A stretch of 64,000 nt of DNA, from positions 122,662-186,661 of the forward strand of contig CAZDET010000002.1 of the NCBI GenBank assembly GCA_964504335.1. Direction: 5' to 3'. Below the pieces are notes generated by a model. It did not search any database. It worked only from the letters and a program-made list of their open reading frames with translations, and was not told where the DNA came from. The stretch is from CAZDET01 sp964504335. Its GTDB lineage: Bacteria; Bacteroidota; Bacteroidia; Chitinophagales; Saprospiraceae. A program made the translations under genes and the position numbers. Shown piece after piece: positions 8,238-16,143 of the stretch (positions are counted from its first letter, which is position 1; the number at the start of each line of letters is the position of its first letter).

Positions 8238-9314
8238 TACCTCCAAATACACCGGCTGGTGATCGCTAGATGCAAAATCCTGATCCAGCGTTTTGATAAG
8301 TAGTGCCCGCATATTGGGGCTGAGCAGGTAGTAATCGATTATCGTGGTAAAGGTTTCGCCCTTGCTGTACGGTGCTGCTACCGAGCGATTCGTGGCCACG
8401 GTAGGATCGTATACCCACTGCCAGTCGGGCGGCAGGAAATCCGAGGGTACGTTCAGGCCCTCCCGTACTTCCGATCCGTCTTCGGCAGCGAAGGTATCGT
8501 ATTCGAAGTAGGGCGGTGCCTGGTTCCAATCGCCGCCGACAACGACGTAATTGCCCGCCTCGTATTCCGCCAGCACGCGCTCCCGCAGAAAATCCATTTG
8601 CTGTTTTTTTAAGACCCCGCCAGCATCGTATGCCGATAAGTGGATGTGAAACAACACCAGTTCGTTGCCCCAGGCGGTCGGGAAGCGCTGTAGGAGCGCA
8701 CAGCGGTCGAGCTGGAAAATGCGTGTGGGCCAGCCGTATTCGCCGGGCAATTGGAGGCGCTGCGCTTCGGTGGGCTGGAAACGCGACAAGGTCAGCAGTC
8801 CCGATTCGGTCTGCCCATAGGCGCGCCAGGGCTCCAGCACGGGGATGGGCACGCGCGCCACGCGGTAGTTGGGCGCGTAGTAGGCACTGTAATCCGTGCG
8901 CAGCGCCCGGAATGTATCGAGCTGATTCGTGAAGTACGACCGGCGGGAGGCCGAGTCGACTTCCTGCAGGAGGAAAAAATCGGCCTTCGTCTGGTCGACC
9001 ACCCTTCGACTGCCACTTAAGTAAGACTGCACTATGGGTTCGTCGGGCCGCACTTCCTTCCCGGGCGCTATGAAGAAGCCGCCGTTTTCGTAAAAAAAGG
9101 CCGACTGCGCGCCGAGACCGGCGTATCCAATATTGTAGATAACCAAACTGAGGGTGCTATCGCGAATCAGATTTTCCTCTCCCACTTGCAGAATGGATGG
9201 CTCCATTACTTGCGGGGGTTGCCAGTCGCTTGTAGTTCCTGTCCAGAGAGTGATCCCCACGTAGAGTAGTAAAACCAATAGAATTCCGAGCAAAAGGCGC
9301 AACAAGCGTTTCAT
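8226..9314 (-). CDS. membrane-anchored endonuclease/exonuclease/phosphatase family protein
   Basis: 362 residues. Residues 5-27 (LLRLLLGILLVLLLYVGIT) form a single N-terminal membrane segment, leaving the catalytic domain probably in the periplasm. Motifs of the DNase I/EEP superfamily are in order: YNIGYAG, LLQEVD (metal Glu), FHIHLSA, GGDWNQ and SSDHQPV. The substrate could be a nucleic acid, a phospholipid or a sugar phosphate; sequence does not decide. It follows dapB by 12 bases and is probably the last gene of a mutS-dapB transcript. Confidence 0.85.
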   Translation of the reverse strand: MKRLLRLLLGILLVLLLYVGITLWTGTTSDWQPPQVMEPSILQVGEENLIRDSTLSLVIYNIGYAGLGAQSAFFYENGGFFIAPGKEVRPDEPIVQSYLSGSRRVVDQTKADFFLLQEVDSASRRSYFTNQLDTFRALRTDYSAYYAPNYRVARVPIPVLEPWRAYGQTESGLLTLSRFQPTEAQRLQLPGEYGWPTRIFQLDRCALLQRFPTAWGNELVLFHIHLSAYDAGGVLKKQQMDFLRERVLAEYEAGNYVVVGGDWNQAPPYFEYDTFAAEDGSEVREGLNVPSDFLPPDWQWVYDPTVATNRSVAAPYSKGETFTTIIDYYLLSPNMRALLIKTLDQDFASSDHQPVYLEVLLN

Positions 9315-9326
9315 ATTGTACCGGAT

Positions 9327-10043
9327 TTAAAAGCCTAACATACTGGCCATTCCGAAAGAGCCGGATTTCCCGACCAGCCAATGAGCTGCCTGCAAAGCCC
9401 CCCGGGCAAACCCTTCCCGCGAGTGAGCCACGTGCTGAATGGTCAGATCGTCGATGGCCGACTCGTAGCAAACTGTATGCGTGCCGGGGGTCGGATCAAT
9501 GCGTTCGGAGGTTACGGCCAGTGCCTCCGGACGATCGGTGGGCCCGGGTATCCATTCCGACTTTCGGCCGACGAGCCGCAAAATGTCCTCGGCGGCGTGG
9601 ATGGCCGTTCCGCTGGGCGCATCGACCTTGGCGGTATGGTGAACTTCGTGCAGGCGCACGCCGTATTGCGGCTGCTCATTCATAAGGCGCGCCAGGTATT
9701 GGTTGACCGCAAAAAATAAGTGCACTCCCACGCTGTAGTTAGCGGCGTAGAAGAAGGCACCATTTAATTGCCGTACGAGCTCCTCCACCTCCGGTTTACG
9801 ATCCAGCCAGCCCGTAGAACCACTCACCACGGGGACACCGGCCTTCAGGCAAGTGGTAATATTGTCGAAGGCCCCGCTGGGACCACTGAACTCAATGGCG
9901 ACCTCCGCCTTTTGCAGCCCGGTAGCGACTTCATCGGTGGGCGTGCGGACATCCTGGCGCAGCACGATGGTATCCCCCTCCTCCAGTGCAATGGATTCGA
10001 TGGCCCTGCCCATTTTTCCGTATCCGATCAATGCGATATTCAT
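9327..10043 (-). CDS. dapB: 4-hydroxy-tetrahydrodipicolinate reductase
   Basis: Reduces 4-hydroxy-tetrahydrodipicolinate with NAD(P)H in the diaminopimelate/lysine pathway. 238 residues from ATG 10043; an 18-residue longer frame exists but the Rossmann strand MNIALIGYGKMGRAI should begin the protein. EVHHTAKVDAPSGTA is the family signature holding the catalytic His and Lys. The ATG overlaps the mutS stop (ATGA), indicating coupling. dapF lies 41 kb away in the same window. Slightly shorter than the E. coli enzyme, as in many Bacteroidota. Confidence 0.95.
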   Translation of the reverse strand: MNIALIGYGKMGRAIESIALEEGDTIVLRQDVRTPTDEVATGLQKAEVAIEFSGPSGAFDNITTCLKAGVPVVSGSTGWLDRKPEVEELVRQLNGAFFYAANYSVGVHLFFAVNQYLARLMNEQPQYGVRLHEVHHTAKVDAPSGTAIHAAEDILRLVGRKSEWIPGPTDRPEALAVTSERIDPTPGTHTVCYESAIDDLTIQHVAHSREGFARGALQAAHWLVGKSGSFGMASMLGF

Positions 10044-12718
10044 CCGTTGGTTTCTTCCTCTAGCAGGCGTTTTAATTCGTTGAGCTTCATCATGCATTCG
10101 ATAGGGGTCAGGTGGTTGATAGAGATATCACGCAGGAGGCGCTTGAGCTGTTCACCGACGGGATCGATGGGTTCAAAAATATTGAGTTGCGCGGGTTGAT
10201 CGCTCAAGGTACCGGTTTGGGGGCGCCGCACTTCGGGAACGCCCGCGCCGGCAGAGTCAGCTTCGATGGATTTTTGTTCCAGTTGCCCCAAAATCTCCGT
10301 GGCTCGCGCCACAATCGACGCCGGCATGCCGGCCATCCGCGCCACGTGAATGCCGAAGCTGTGCTGGCTCCCGCCGGCTACCAGCTTGCGCAAAAAGATG
10401 ACCTTGTTGCCGACCTCGCGCACCGAAACGTTGAAGTTTTTGATGCGCTGGAAGCGATTCGCCAGCTCGCTGAGCTCGTGGTAGTGCGTGGCAAAAAGCG
10501 TTTTCGGGCGGGCCCGCCCGTTGTTGTGCAGGTATTCTACGATCGACCAGGCGATGCTGATCCCATCGTAGGTACTGGTGCCCCGGCCGATCTCATCGAG
10601 CAGAATGAGGCTGCGGTCGGAGATGTTGTTCATGATACTCGCCGTTTCGTTCATCTCGACCATGAAGGTCGACTCGCCGCTGGAAATATTATCGCTGGCC
10701 CCTACTCGGGTGAATACCTTGTCTACGATGCCCAGTCGGGCTGACTCGGCGGGCACAAAGGACCCCATTTGGGCCATCAGACAGATGAGGGCGGTTTGGC
10801 GCAGCAGGGCCGACTTTCCCGCCATGTTTGGCCCGGTGATGAGCAAAATTTGCTGCTCTTCCGCATCCAGGTACAGGTCGTTCGGCACGTAGGCTTCCCC
10901 AAGGGGTAGTTGCTGCTCGATGACCGGATGGCGACCGGCGCGGATGTCGATGGGCGCATCATCGGTCAATTCGGGGCGGTTGTACTGTTGCTTGCGGGCC
11001 AGGTGGGCGAACGCCAACAGGCAATCGAGCCGGGCCAGCAGGCTGGCATTGTGCTGCACGGGTTGAATGTAATCCTGGAGGCGCAGAATGAGATCTTGGT
11101 AGAGTTGTCCTTCCAACTCGAGGCTGCGCTCCTCCGCCTGCAGGATTTTGCTTTCCAACTCCTTGAGTTCTTCGGTGATGTAGCGCTCGGCATTGGTCAG
11201 GGTTTGTTTGCGCACCCATTCTTCCGGCACCTGATCTTTGTATTTGTTGGTCACCTCCAGGTAATACCCAAAGACGTTATTGAAGCCAATCTTCAAACTG
11301 TTGATGCCCGTTTGGGCTTGCTCCCGCTCCTGAATGCCGGTTAGTCGGCCCCGGCCGTTGCGCATGATGTCCCGGAATTCGTCGAGCTCGGCGGAGTAGC
11401 CATCAGCTATTACGCCCCCTTTGGTAAGATTGACGGGGGGCTCCGGTACGAGTTGCTCTTCGATGGTAGCACAGAGCTCCGGGCAACCCGACAGGTTATC
11501 CGCCAGGTGGACCAATCCGCGCTGATCGGTTTGCTGGAGTACTTCTCGGATCGGACCAATTTCCAACAGGGCCCGGCGCAGTTGAACCACCTCCCGGGGA
11601 TTGATCTTTCCGAGCGGAGCTTTGGAAATCAGCCGCTCCAAATCGCCAATTTGATGGAGGCGCTGCCGCAAATCTTCGGCCAGCTCCGGATGTTGGTAGA
11701 AGAAATCGACGATGGCCAACCGCGCTTCGATGGCCGGCTGTTCGCGCAACGGCAACACGACCCACTTCTTCAACAGCCGCGACCCCATCGGCGATACGCA
11801 GCGATCGAGGATGCGCAGAAGCGGTACTCCGCCTTCGTGGGGTGAATGAATCAGCTCGAGGTTGCGAACAGTAAATCGATCCAGCCAGACGTAGCGCTCG
11901 GGTTGGAGCCGGCTCAGGCGATTGACGTGCCGGATGTTGTGATTTTCAGTGGTCTCCAGGTAATACAGCACGGCCCCGGCGGCAATCTGGCCCAGTTCCA
12001 TCTCTTCTACGCCGAAGCCTTTAAGGCTAGCCACCCCGAAGTGCCCCAGCAGTTTTTCGCGCGCAAAATCCATGGTGTAGATCCACTCGTCGAGGTGAAA
12101 GGTGTGAAAGCGCTCGCCGTAGCGCGACTCAAAGCCGCGCCGCTGATCTTTTGCCAGGATAATCTCGCTTGGCTGAAAACTCTGGAGCAGATTGTCGATA
12201 TAGTCGGAAGCACCCTCCCCGAGGAGGAATTCGCCGGTAGACAAATCCAGCAGGGCCAACCCGAGCCGGTCTTGCCGACCGTGGGCAAGGCTGGCCAGGT
12301 AGTTGTTGCTGCGGTGATCGAGTAGTTTGTCGTCGACGGCCAGCCCCGGCGTGACGATCTCGGTGACACCCCGCTTGACGATCTTTTTCTGCGGCGACGG
12401 TTTTTCGAGTTGCTCGCAGATAGCCACCCGGAAGCCAGCCCGCACCAGGCGTGGCAAATACATATCGACGGAGTGGTGGGGAAAGCCGGCCAACTCAATG
12501 TCGCTGCCGCCGTTGTTGCGACTCGTAAGTACGATACCCAGTATTTGAGCGGCTTTGACGGCATCTTCGCCGAAGGTTTCGTAAAAATCGCCAACGCGAA
12601 AGAGCAGAATTGCGTCCGGATACTTCTGCTTTACCTGAAAATACTGCCGCATCAGCGGCGTTACTTTTTTCGATTTTCGATCGGTGGTGCCCTTTTTGTT
12701 TTTGGTTGTGTTGGCCAA
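10040..12718 (-). CDS. mutS: DNA mismatch repair protein MutS
   Basis: Recognises mismatches and small loops and recruits MutL. From a TTG at 12718 the protein is 892 residues. The frame stays open to 12964, but that part has no MutS similarity; an ATG at 12652 would cut off TPL just before the conserved M-R-Q-Y, so TTG is preferred. The mismatch-wedge FxE is in GDFYETF, the Walker A in TGPNMAGKS, the Walker B in LDEIGRGTSTYDG, then the FATHYHEL switch. Normal domain order and length for MutS1. The far end overlaps dapB. Confidence 0.95.
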   Translation of the reverse strand: MANTTKNKKGTTDRKSKKVTPLMRQYFQVKQKYPDAILLFRVGDFYETFGEDAVKAAQILGIVLTSRNNGGSDIELAGFPHHSVDMYLPRLVRAGFRVAICEQLEKPSPQKKIVKRGVTEIVTPGLAVDDKLLDHRSNNYLASLAHGRQDRLGLALLDLSTGEFLLGEGASDYIDNLLQSFQPSEIILAKDQRRGFESRYGERFHTFHLDEWIYTMDFAREKLLGHFGVASLKGFGVEEMELGQIAAGAVLYYLETTENHNIRHVNRLSRLQPERYVWLDRFTVRNLELIHSPHEGGVPLLRILDRCVSPMGSRLLKKWVVLPLREQPAIEARLAIVDFFYQHPELAEDLRQRLHQIGDLERLISKAPLGKINPREVVQLRRALLEIGPIREVLQQTDQRGLVHLADNLSGCPELCATIEEQLVPEPPVNLTKGGVIADGYSAELDEFRDIMRNGRGRLTGIQEREQAQTGINSLKIGFNNVFGYYLEVTNKYKDQVPEEWVRKQTLTNAERYITEELKELESKILQAEERSLELEGQLYQDLILRLQDYIQPVQHNASLLARLDCLLAFAHLARKQQYNRPELTDDAPIDIRAGRHPVIEQQLPLGEAYVPNDLYLDAEEQQILLITGPNMAGKSALLRQTALICLMAQMGSFVPAESARLGIVDKVFTRVGASDNISSGESTFMVEMNETASIMNNISDRSLILLDEIGRGTSTYDGISIAWSIVEYLHNNGRARPKTLFATHYHELSELANRFQRIKNFNVSVREVGNKVIFLRKLVAGGSQHSFGIHVARMAGMPASIVARATEILGQLEQKSIEADSAGAGVPEVRRPQTGTLSDQPAQLNIFEPIDPVGEQLKRLLRDISINHLTPIECMMKLNELKRLLEEETNG

Positions 12719-12832
12719 ATCGTCCTTCTTGGGTGTGAAAAACAAAGATAGGAAACCCTCGCGGTTTCGAGATAGCTTCCAAAGTCGGGATAGGGCAAAC
12801 GCACCAAAATGGGCGGCACGATAGTTTGGGGC

Positions 12833-12863
12833 TTGCTTCTGTATTGATAAGCGCGTATCTTTG
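12833..12863 (+). promoter_or_regulatory. Bacteroidota-type promoter upstream of repeat copy A
   Basis: TTG at 12833-12835 and TATCTTTG at 12856-12863, 20 bases apart, match the -33/-7 pattern of Bacteroidota sigma-A promoters (TTTG ... TAnnTTTG). Transcription would start near 12869, just before the structured repeat at 12879. There is no obvious open reading frame before corA at 13238, so it may drive a non-coding transcript or a long corA leader. Confidence 0.5.
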
Positions 12864-12878
12864 CGGCACCATCCAATA

Positions 12879-13042
12879 ACTGCCCTGGCGGCAGTCGTTC
12901 TCACAAAATAGCCCAGGTTTTCACACGGCCGTTTCCATTGCTGGTAGCCGCGTGCGCAGCGCACGCCTGAGCTGCCTGCAGCCCCCGAGGTTGGCAGGTA
13001 TGGTGGGTGGGCCGTTTTTTAATTACCCACCCACATGGTGTG
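12879..13042. repeat. structured dispersed repeat, copy A
   Basis: About 164 bases that recur in inverted orientation at 23015-23180. Hairpins on this strand: ACTGCC 12879-12884 with GGCAGT 12890-12895; GCGTGC 12950-12955 with GCACGC 12961-12966; CCTGC 12975-12979 with GCAGG 12994-12998; TGGGTGGG 13004-13011 with CCCACCCA 13025-13032 around a T-rich loop. Conserved single-stranded blocks include CGGCCGT and CATTGCTGGTAGCCG. The gap from mutS to corA (12719-13237) holds this element and two promoters but no convincing gene. Candidate natures: non-coding RNA, a hairpin-ended miniature element, or a repeat bound by a protein. Confidence 0.75.
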
Positions 13043-13191
13043 GGGCGCCCCGGGCCCAGCCACCGGCCAGAGAGCCGAGGGTCCAAGCTATGTCTCGCCG
13101 GGTGGACTTACGGTCTCCAGCATTTGATGCGTGCGCCCTTAAAGTCGGGAGATGCGCCGAGGCTTTTCGCGGAAATGCGGTAAAACGTGGC

Positions 13192-13199
13192 TATATTTG
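13192..13199 (+). promoter_or_regulatory. -7 element of the corA promoter
   Basis: TATATTTG at 13192-13199 matches TAnnTTTG, 39 bases before the corA ATG. The -33 side is weak (TTTTCG near 13164). A transcript from here would have a leader of about 30 bases. Confidence 0.5.
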
Positions 13200-13237
13200 C
13201 AGCGTTTTGCCGATAAGCGGCGCGAAAACTTAGGGGT

Positions 13238-14185
13238 ATGGTACGATATTACGCCGCCGAAAACAATCGCCCACGTGAATTGGAATCCGCCCAACCGGAT
13301 TGCTGGGTTAATATCTCCCCCCCCTTCAGCCAGGAAGAACTCGAAACCGTTGCCCAGCAATTCGACCTGCCGCTCGACTTCCTGACCGACTCCCTCGACG
13401 TAGACGAACGCTCGCGCTACGAACGCGAGGATGAGGTACGCCTCATCTTGCTCAACACGCCCATTCTCAATGAATCGGAGGAGGAAAATGACGCTATCTA
13501 CGTAACCGTTCCCATCGGAATCATCCTCACACTCGATTACGTGATTACCATCACGGCCTTCGAAAACCCCGTGCTCCAACTTTTCCTCGACGGAAAAATC
13601 CGCAACTTCAATCCGAGCGACTTCCGACAGTTTGTGCTGCAAATTCTGGAGCAAAACGTCTACCGTTTTCTCACCTGCCTCAAAAAGCTCAACCTCAAAC
13701 GCAATCTCATCGAGCAGGAGCTGTACGACAGCAGCCGCAACCGCGAATTGATGCAACTGCTGAGCATCGAAAAGTCGTTGGTGTACTTCATGAATAGCCT
13801 GAGTGCCAACGAACTGCTCAAGATGAAGATGAAGCGAACTGATTTTCTCCAAATCCGCAGCGACGAAGATAAAGCCGACCTCTACGAAGACATCATCATC
13901 GACAATAGCCAGGCCCTTGAAATGGCTCAGGTGTATACCAACATTCTCAACGGCACAATGGACGCCTACGGCAGCATTATCTCTAACAACCTCAACCTCA
14001 CCATCCGCCGGCTCACCCTGATTACCATTATCCTGATGGTTCCCACCCTTATTGCGAGTTTTTATGGCATGAACGTTCCGCTGCCCATGGAAGACGGCAA
14101 GTACACGGTGGTGATGATCGTTGCCCTGTCGATTGTTCTCAGCGCACTGGTGACCTGGTATTTCCAGCGTAAGCGGCTCTTTTGA
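13238..14185 (+). CDS. corA: magnesium transporter, CorA family
   Basis: 315 residues. The large N-terminal cytoplasmic domain is alpha/beta with a long helix (about 140-245), followed by two membrane helices near the C-terminus. The first, ending LIASFYGMNVPLP, carries the diagnostic G-M-N pore motif, and the second is VVMIVALSIVLSALVTWYF followed by basic KRLF. Forms pentameric divalent-cation channels, mainly for Mg2+; some family members prefer Co2+ or Zn2+. Own promoter element at 13192. No operon partner: the next gene is a broken accessory gene. Confidence 0.92.
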   Translation: MVRYYAAENNRPRELESAQPDCWVNISPPFSQEELETVAQQFDLPLDFLTDSLDVDERSRYEREDEVRLILLNTPILNESEEENDAIYVTVPIGIILTLDYVITITAFENPVLQLFLDGKIRNFNPSDFRQFVLQILEQNVYRFLTCLKKLNLKRNLIEQELYDSSRNRELMQLLSIEKSLVYFMNSLSANELLKMKMKRTDFLQIRSDEDKADLYEDIIIDNSQALEMAQVYTNILNGTMDAYGSIISNNLNLTIRRLTLITIILMVPTLIASFYGMNVPLPMEDGKYTVVMIVALSIVLSALVTWYFQRKRLF

Positions 14186-14204
14186 TAATGGTGTATATTA
14201 GATT

Positions 14205-14704
14205 ATGGCCACTAATTCATCCTATAATTTTCCCGAACTCCTCCATCTGCAGCGCAGCTGGACGCTCGACGAGTACCACGCTATGATCCGGTGCGGCATT
14301 CTCGGGCCGGACGATCGGGTCGAATTGATTCAAGGTAAAATTATTGAGATGAGTCCATTTGGAAAACCCCATTACCCTCCCCGATGCAAGTGAGCCCGAA
14401 CCAGCCTTTGTAATTGCTCGAATCAAACCAAGCCGGTACCTGGACAGTCAAACCGGAAGATATCCTGCTGACTATTGAAGTCGCCGATCATACCCTATCA
14501 AAAGATAGGAATGTCAAAGGAGTCATCTATGCCAAGGCGAGAATTCGAGAATATTGGATTATAAATTTAGTCGAACGCGAACTGGAATGTTACACCGACC
14601 CCACCTCCGAGGGAGTTTATGATATCAAGCGCACCTACCACATCCGGAATACCTTCGACCACGCGCTATTTGGGACAATTTCAGTAGCTGCTCTTATTCC
14701 CTGA
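14205..14704 (+). pseudogene. remnant of an Uma2-family (DUF820) nuclease-like gene
   Basis: Three pieces of one family lie in three frames. ATG 14205 gives SWTLDEYHAMIRCGILGPDD and GKIIEMSPFG; a shifted frame then reads NPITLPDASEPEP and VIARIKPSRY; a third reads KPEDILLTIEVAD and IREYWIINLVE to the stop at 14702-14704. Relative to a usual 190-residue Uma2 protein, about 30-35 residues after MSPFG are missing and there are at least two frameshifts. Uma2 proteins have a PD-(D/E)xK-like fold and multiply in Bacteroidota and cyanobacteria; their biological role is poorly known. This copy cannot make a functional protein. Confidence 0.8.
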
Positions 14705-14801
14705 ATATTAATTAAACACACGCTGACATCCAACCCCTTACACATTAACCCAACGTTAACATCACTAATACGCGAATAAAACAAATACGTAAGTTTTCCA
14801 C

Positions 14802-14887
14802 TTTTCCACAATGTGGATAAACCTATCCACATTGTTAATTAACTGACTGTCAATAAACAAAAACGTTTATCCACACTCTGTGGATAA
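14802..14887. promoter_or_regulatory. cluster of five DnaA boxes in an AT-rich region upstream of nrdB
   Basis: Boxes: TTTTCCACA 14802-14810 (+), TGTGGATAA 14812-14820 (perfect, minus sense), CTATCCACA 14823-14831 (one mismatch), TTATCCACA 14867-14875 (perfect), TGTGGATAA 14879-14887 (perfect, minus sense). They form two head-to-head pairs: an 11-base inverted repeat 14809-14819/14824-14834 with a 4-base spacer, and a 9-base one 14867-14875/14879-14887 with a 3-base spacer. The surrounding 14705-15129 is AT-rich and non-coding. Either a DnaA-controlled nrd promoter, as in E. coli nrdAB, or a replication origin or DnaA titration site. No dnaA gene is visible. Confidence 0.75.
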
Positions 14888-15129
14888 GTGATCCATCCTG
14901 GCGATACCAAAGCTGTTATCTTAGAGGTTATAATCGCGATTTTATAAAATGATCCCACAAGGGGTACGGTAGAAAAGCACTTCTTGCTGTTTCTCACCAA
15001 CTGAAAAACGATTATTAACGAAAGCCAGGCAACTACTACGGCAAGCGTCTCGACGGCGGTTGCCCCTAGGTAGCTCTGCCCACTAGGAACTTCGCACTTC
15101 AAACAACTTAACATTAAAAGCTCCGCAAA

Positions 15130-16107
15130 ATGAATGCACCGATCGAACCGATCCTACAAGAAAATCCGAACCGCTTTGTACTCTTTCCCATCAAGCACGA
15201 CGATATCTGGAAGATGTACAAGTTGCAGGAAGCCAGCTTTTGGACGGCCGAGGAGATTGATTTGAGTCAGGATCTTAACGACTGGAGCCAGAAACTCAAC
15301 GATAACGAGCGTCATTTCATCAAACACGTTTTGGCGTTCTTCGCCGCATCCGACGGAATTGTCAATGAAAACCTGGCTGAGAACTTCGTAGCCGAAGTAC
15401 AATATACCGAAGCGAAATTCTTCTACGGGTTCCAGATTATGATGGAAAACATCCACTCGGAGACGTATTCGCTACTGATCGATACTTACATCAGCGACCC
15501 GAAAGAAAAGGACTACCTATTTAACGCGATCGAAAACATGGAGTGCGTGCGCCAGAAAGCCGAATGGGCCCTGCGCTGGATTGAAAACGGCAGTTTCCAG
15601 GAGCGTCTCATTGCGTTTGCCGCGGTAGAAGGCATCTTCTTTAGCGGTTCGTTCTGCAGCATTTTCTGGTTGAAAAAGCGCGGACTTATGCCGGGTCTGA
15701 GCTTTTCCAACGAGTTGATAAGCCGCGATGAAGGCATGCACTGCGACTTCGCCTGCCTGCTGTACAACGACCACGTCCAAAACAAGCTCGATCCGGAGGT
15801 CATCAAGGGCATTATCACTGATGCCGTAGCCATCGAAAAGGAATTTGTGAGTGACGCTCTGCCCGTCAATCTCATCGGTATGAACGCCGACCTCATGTGC
15901 CAGTACATCGAATTCGTAGCGGATCGCCTACTTGTCGAATTGCAACTAGAAAAGATTTACAAGGTAGAAAATCCCTTCCCCTGGATGGACATGATCTCGC
16001 TGCAAGGGAAAACCAACTTCTTCGAAAAGCGCGTGGGCGAATACCAGAAGTCGGGCGTCAACAGCGACCGCGCCAAGCAGGTCTTCAGCCTGGATGAAGA
16101 TTTCTAA
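15130..16107 (+). CDS. nrdB: ribonucleotide reductase class Ia, beta subunit
   Basis: 325-residue R2 subunit housing the di-iron tyrosyl radical that starts reduction of ribonucleotides. Iron ligands and radical site are visible in order: the E of ASDGIVNENL, EAKFFYGFQ with the radical Tyr, ENIHSETYSLLIDTY, and later SRDEGMHCDFAC with Glu/His ligands. The end FSLDEDF is the tail that docks on the alpha subunit. It resembles the eukaryote-type R2 lineage common in Bacteroidota. It precedes nrdA by 36 bases of ACTTCACACTT-like words; both genes follow the DnaA-box cluster, so replication-linked control is plausible. Confidence 0.95.
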   Translation: MNAPIEPILQENPNRFVLFPIKHDDIWKMYKLQEASFWTAEEIDLSQDLNDWSQKLNDNERHFIKHVLAFFAASDGIVNENLAENFVAEVQYTEAKFFYGFQIMMENIHSETYSLLIDTYISDPKEKDYLFNAIENMECVRQKAEWALRWIENGSFQERLIAFAAVEGIFFSGSFCSIFWLKKRGLMPGLSFSNELISRDEGMHCDFACLLYNDHVQNKLDPEVIKGIITDAVAIEKEFVSDALPVNLIGMNADLMCQYIEFVADRLLVELQLEKIYKVENPFPWMDMISLQGKTNFFEKRVGEYQKSGVNSDRAKQVFSLDEDF

Positions 16108-16143
16108 ACCCAAACCCAAACTTCACACTTCACACTATCTATC

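Noticed and set aside
12879..13042. Integron attC site
   Set aside because: Multiple hairpins suggested attC, but neither end has a GTTRRRY/RYYYAAC core pair and no integrase or cassette array is nearby.
12901..13233. Small open frames on both strands over repeat copy A, and 22940-23191 over copy B
   Set aside because: Their peptides come from the conserved stems, have no coding character and differ where the DNA structure is kept.
14839..15114. 91-codon minus-strand frame in the DnaA-box region
   Set aside because: It runs through the DnaA boxes and low-complexity spacer and resembles no protein family.
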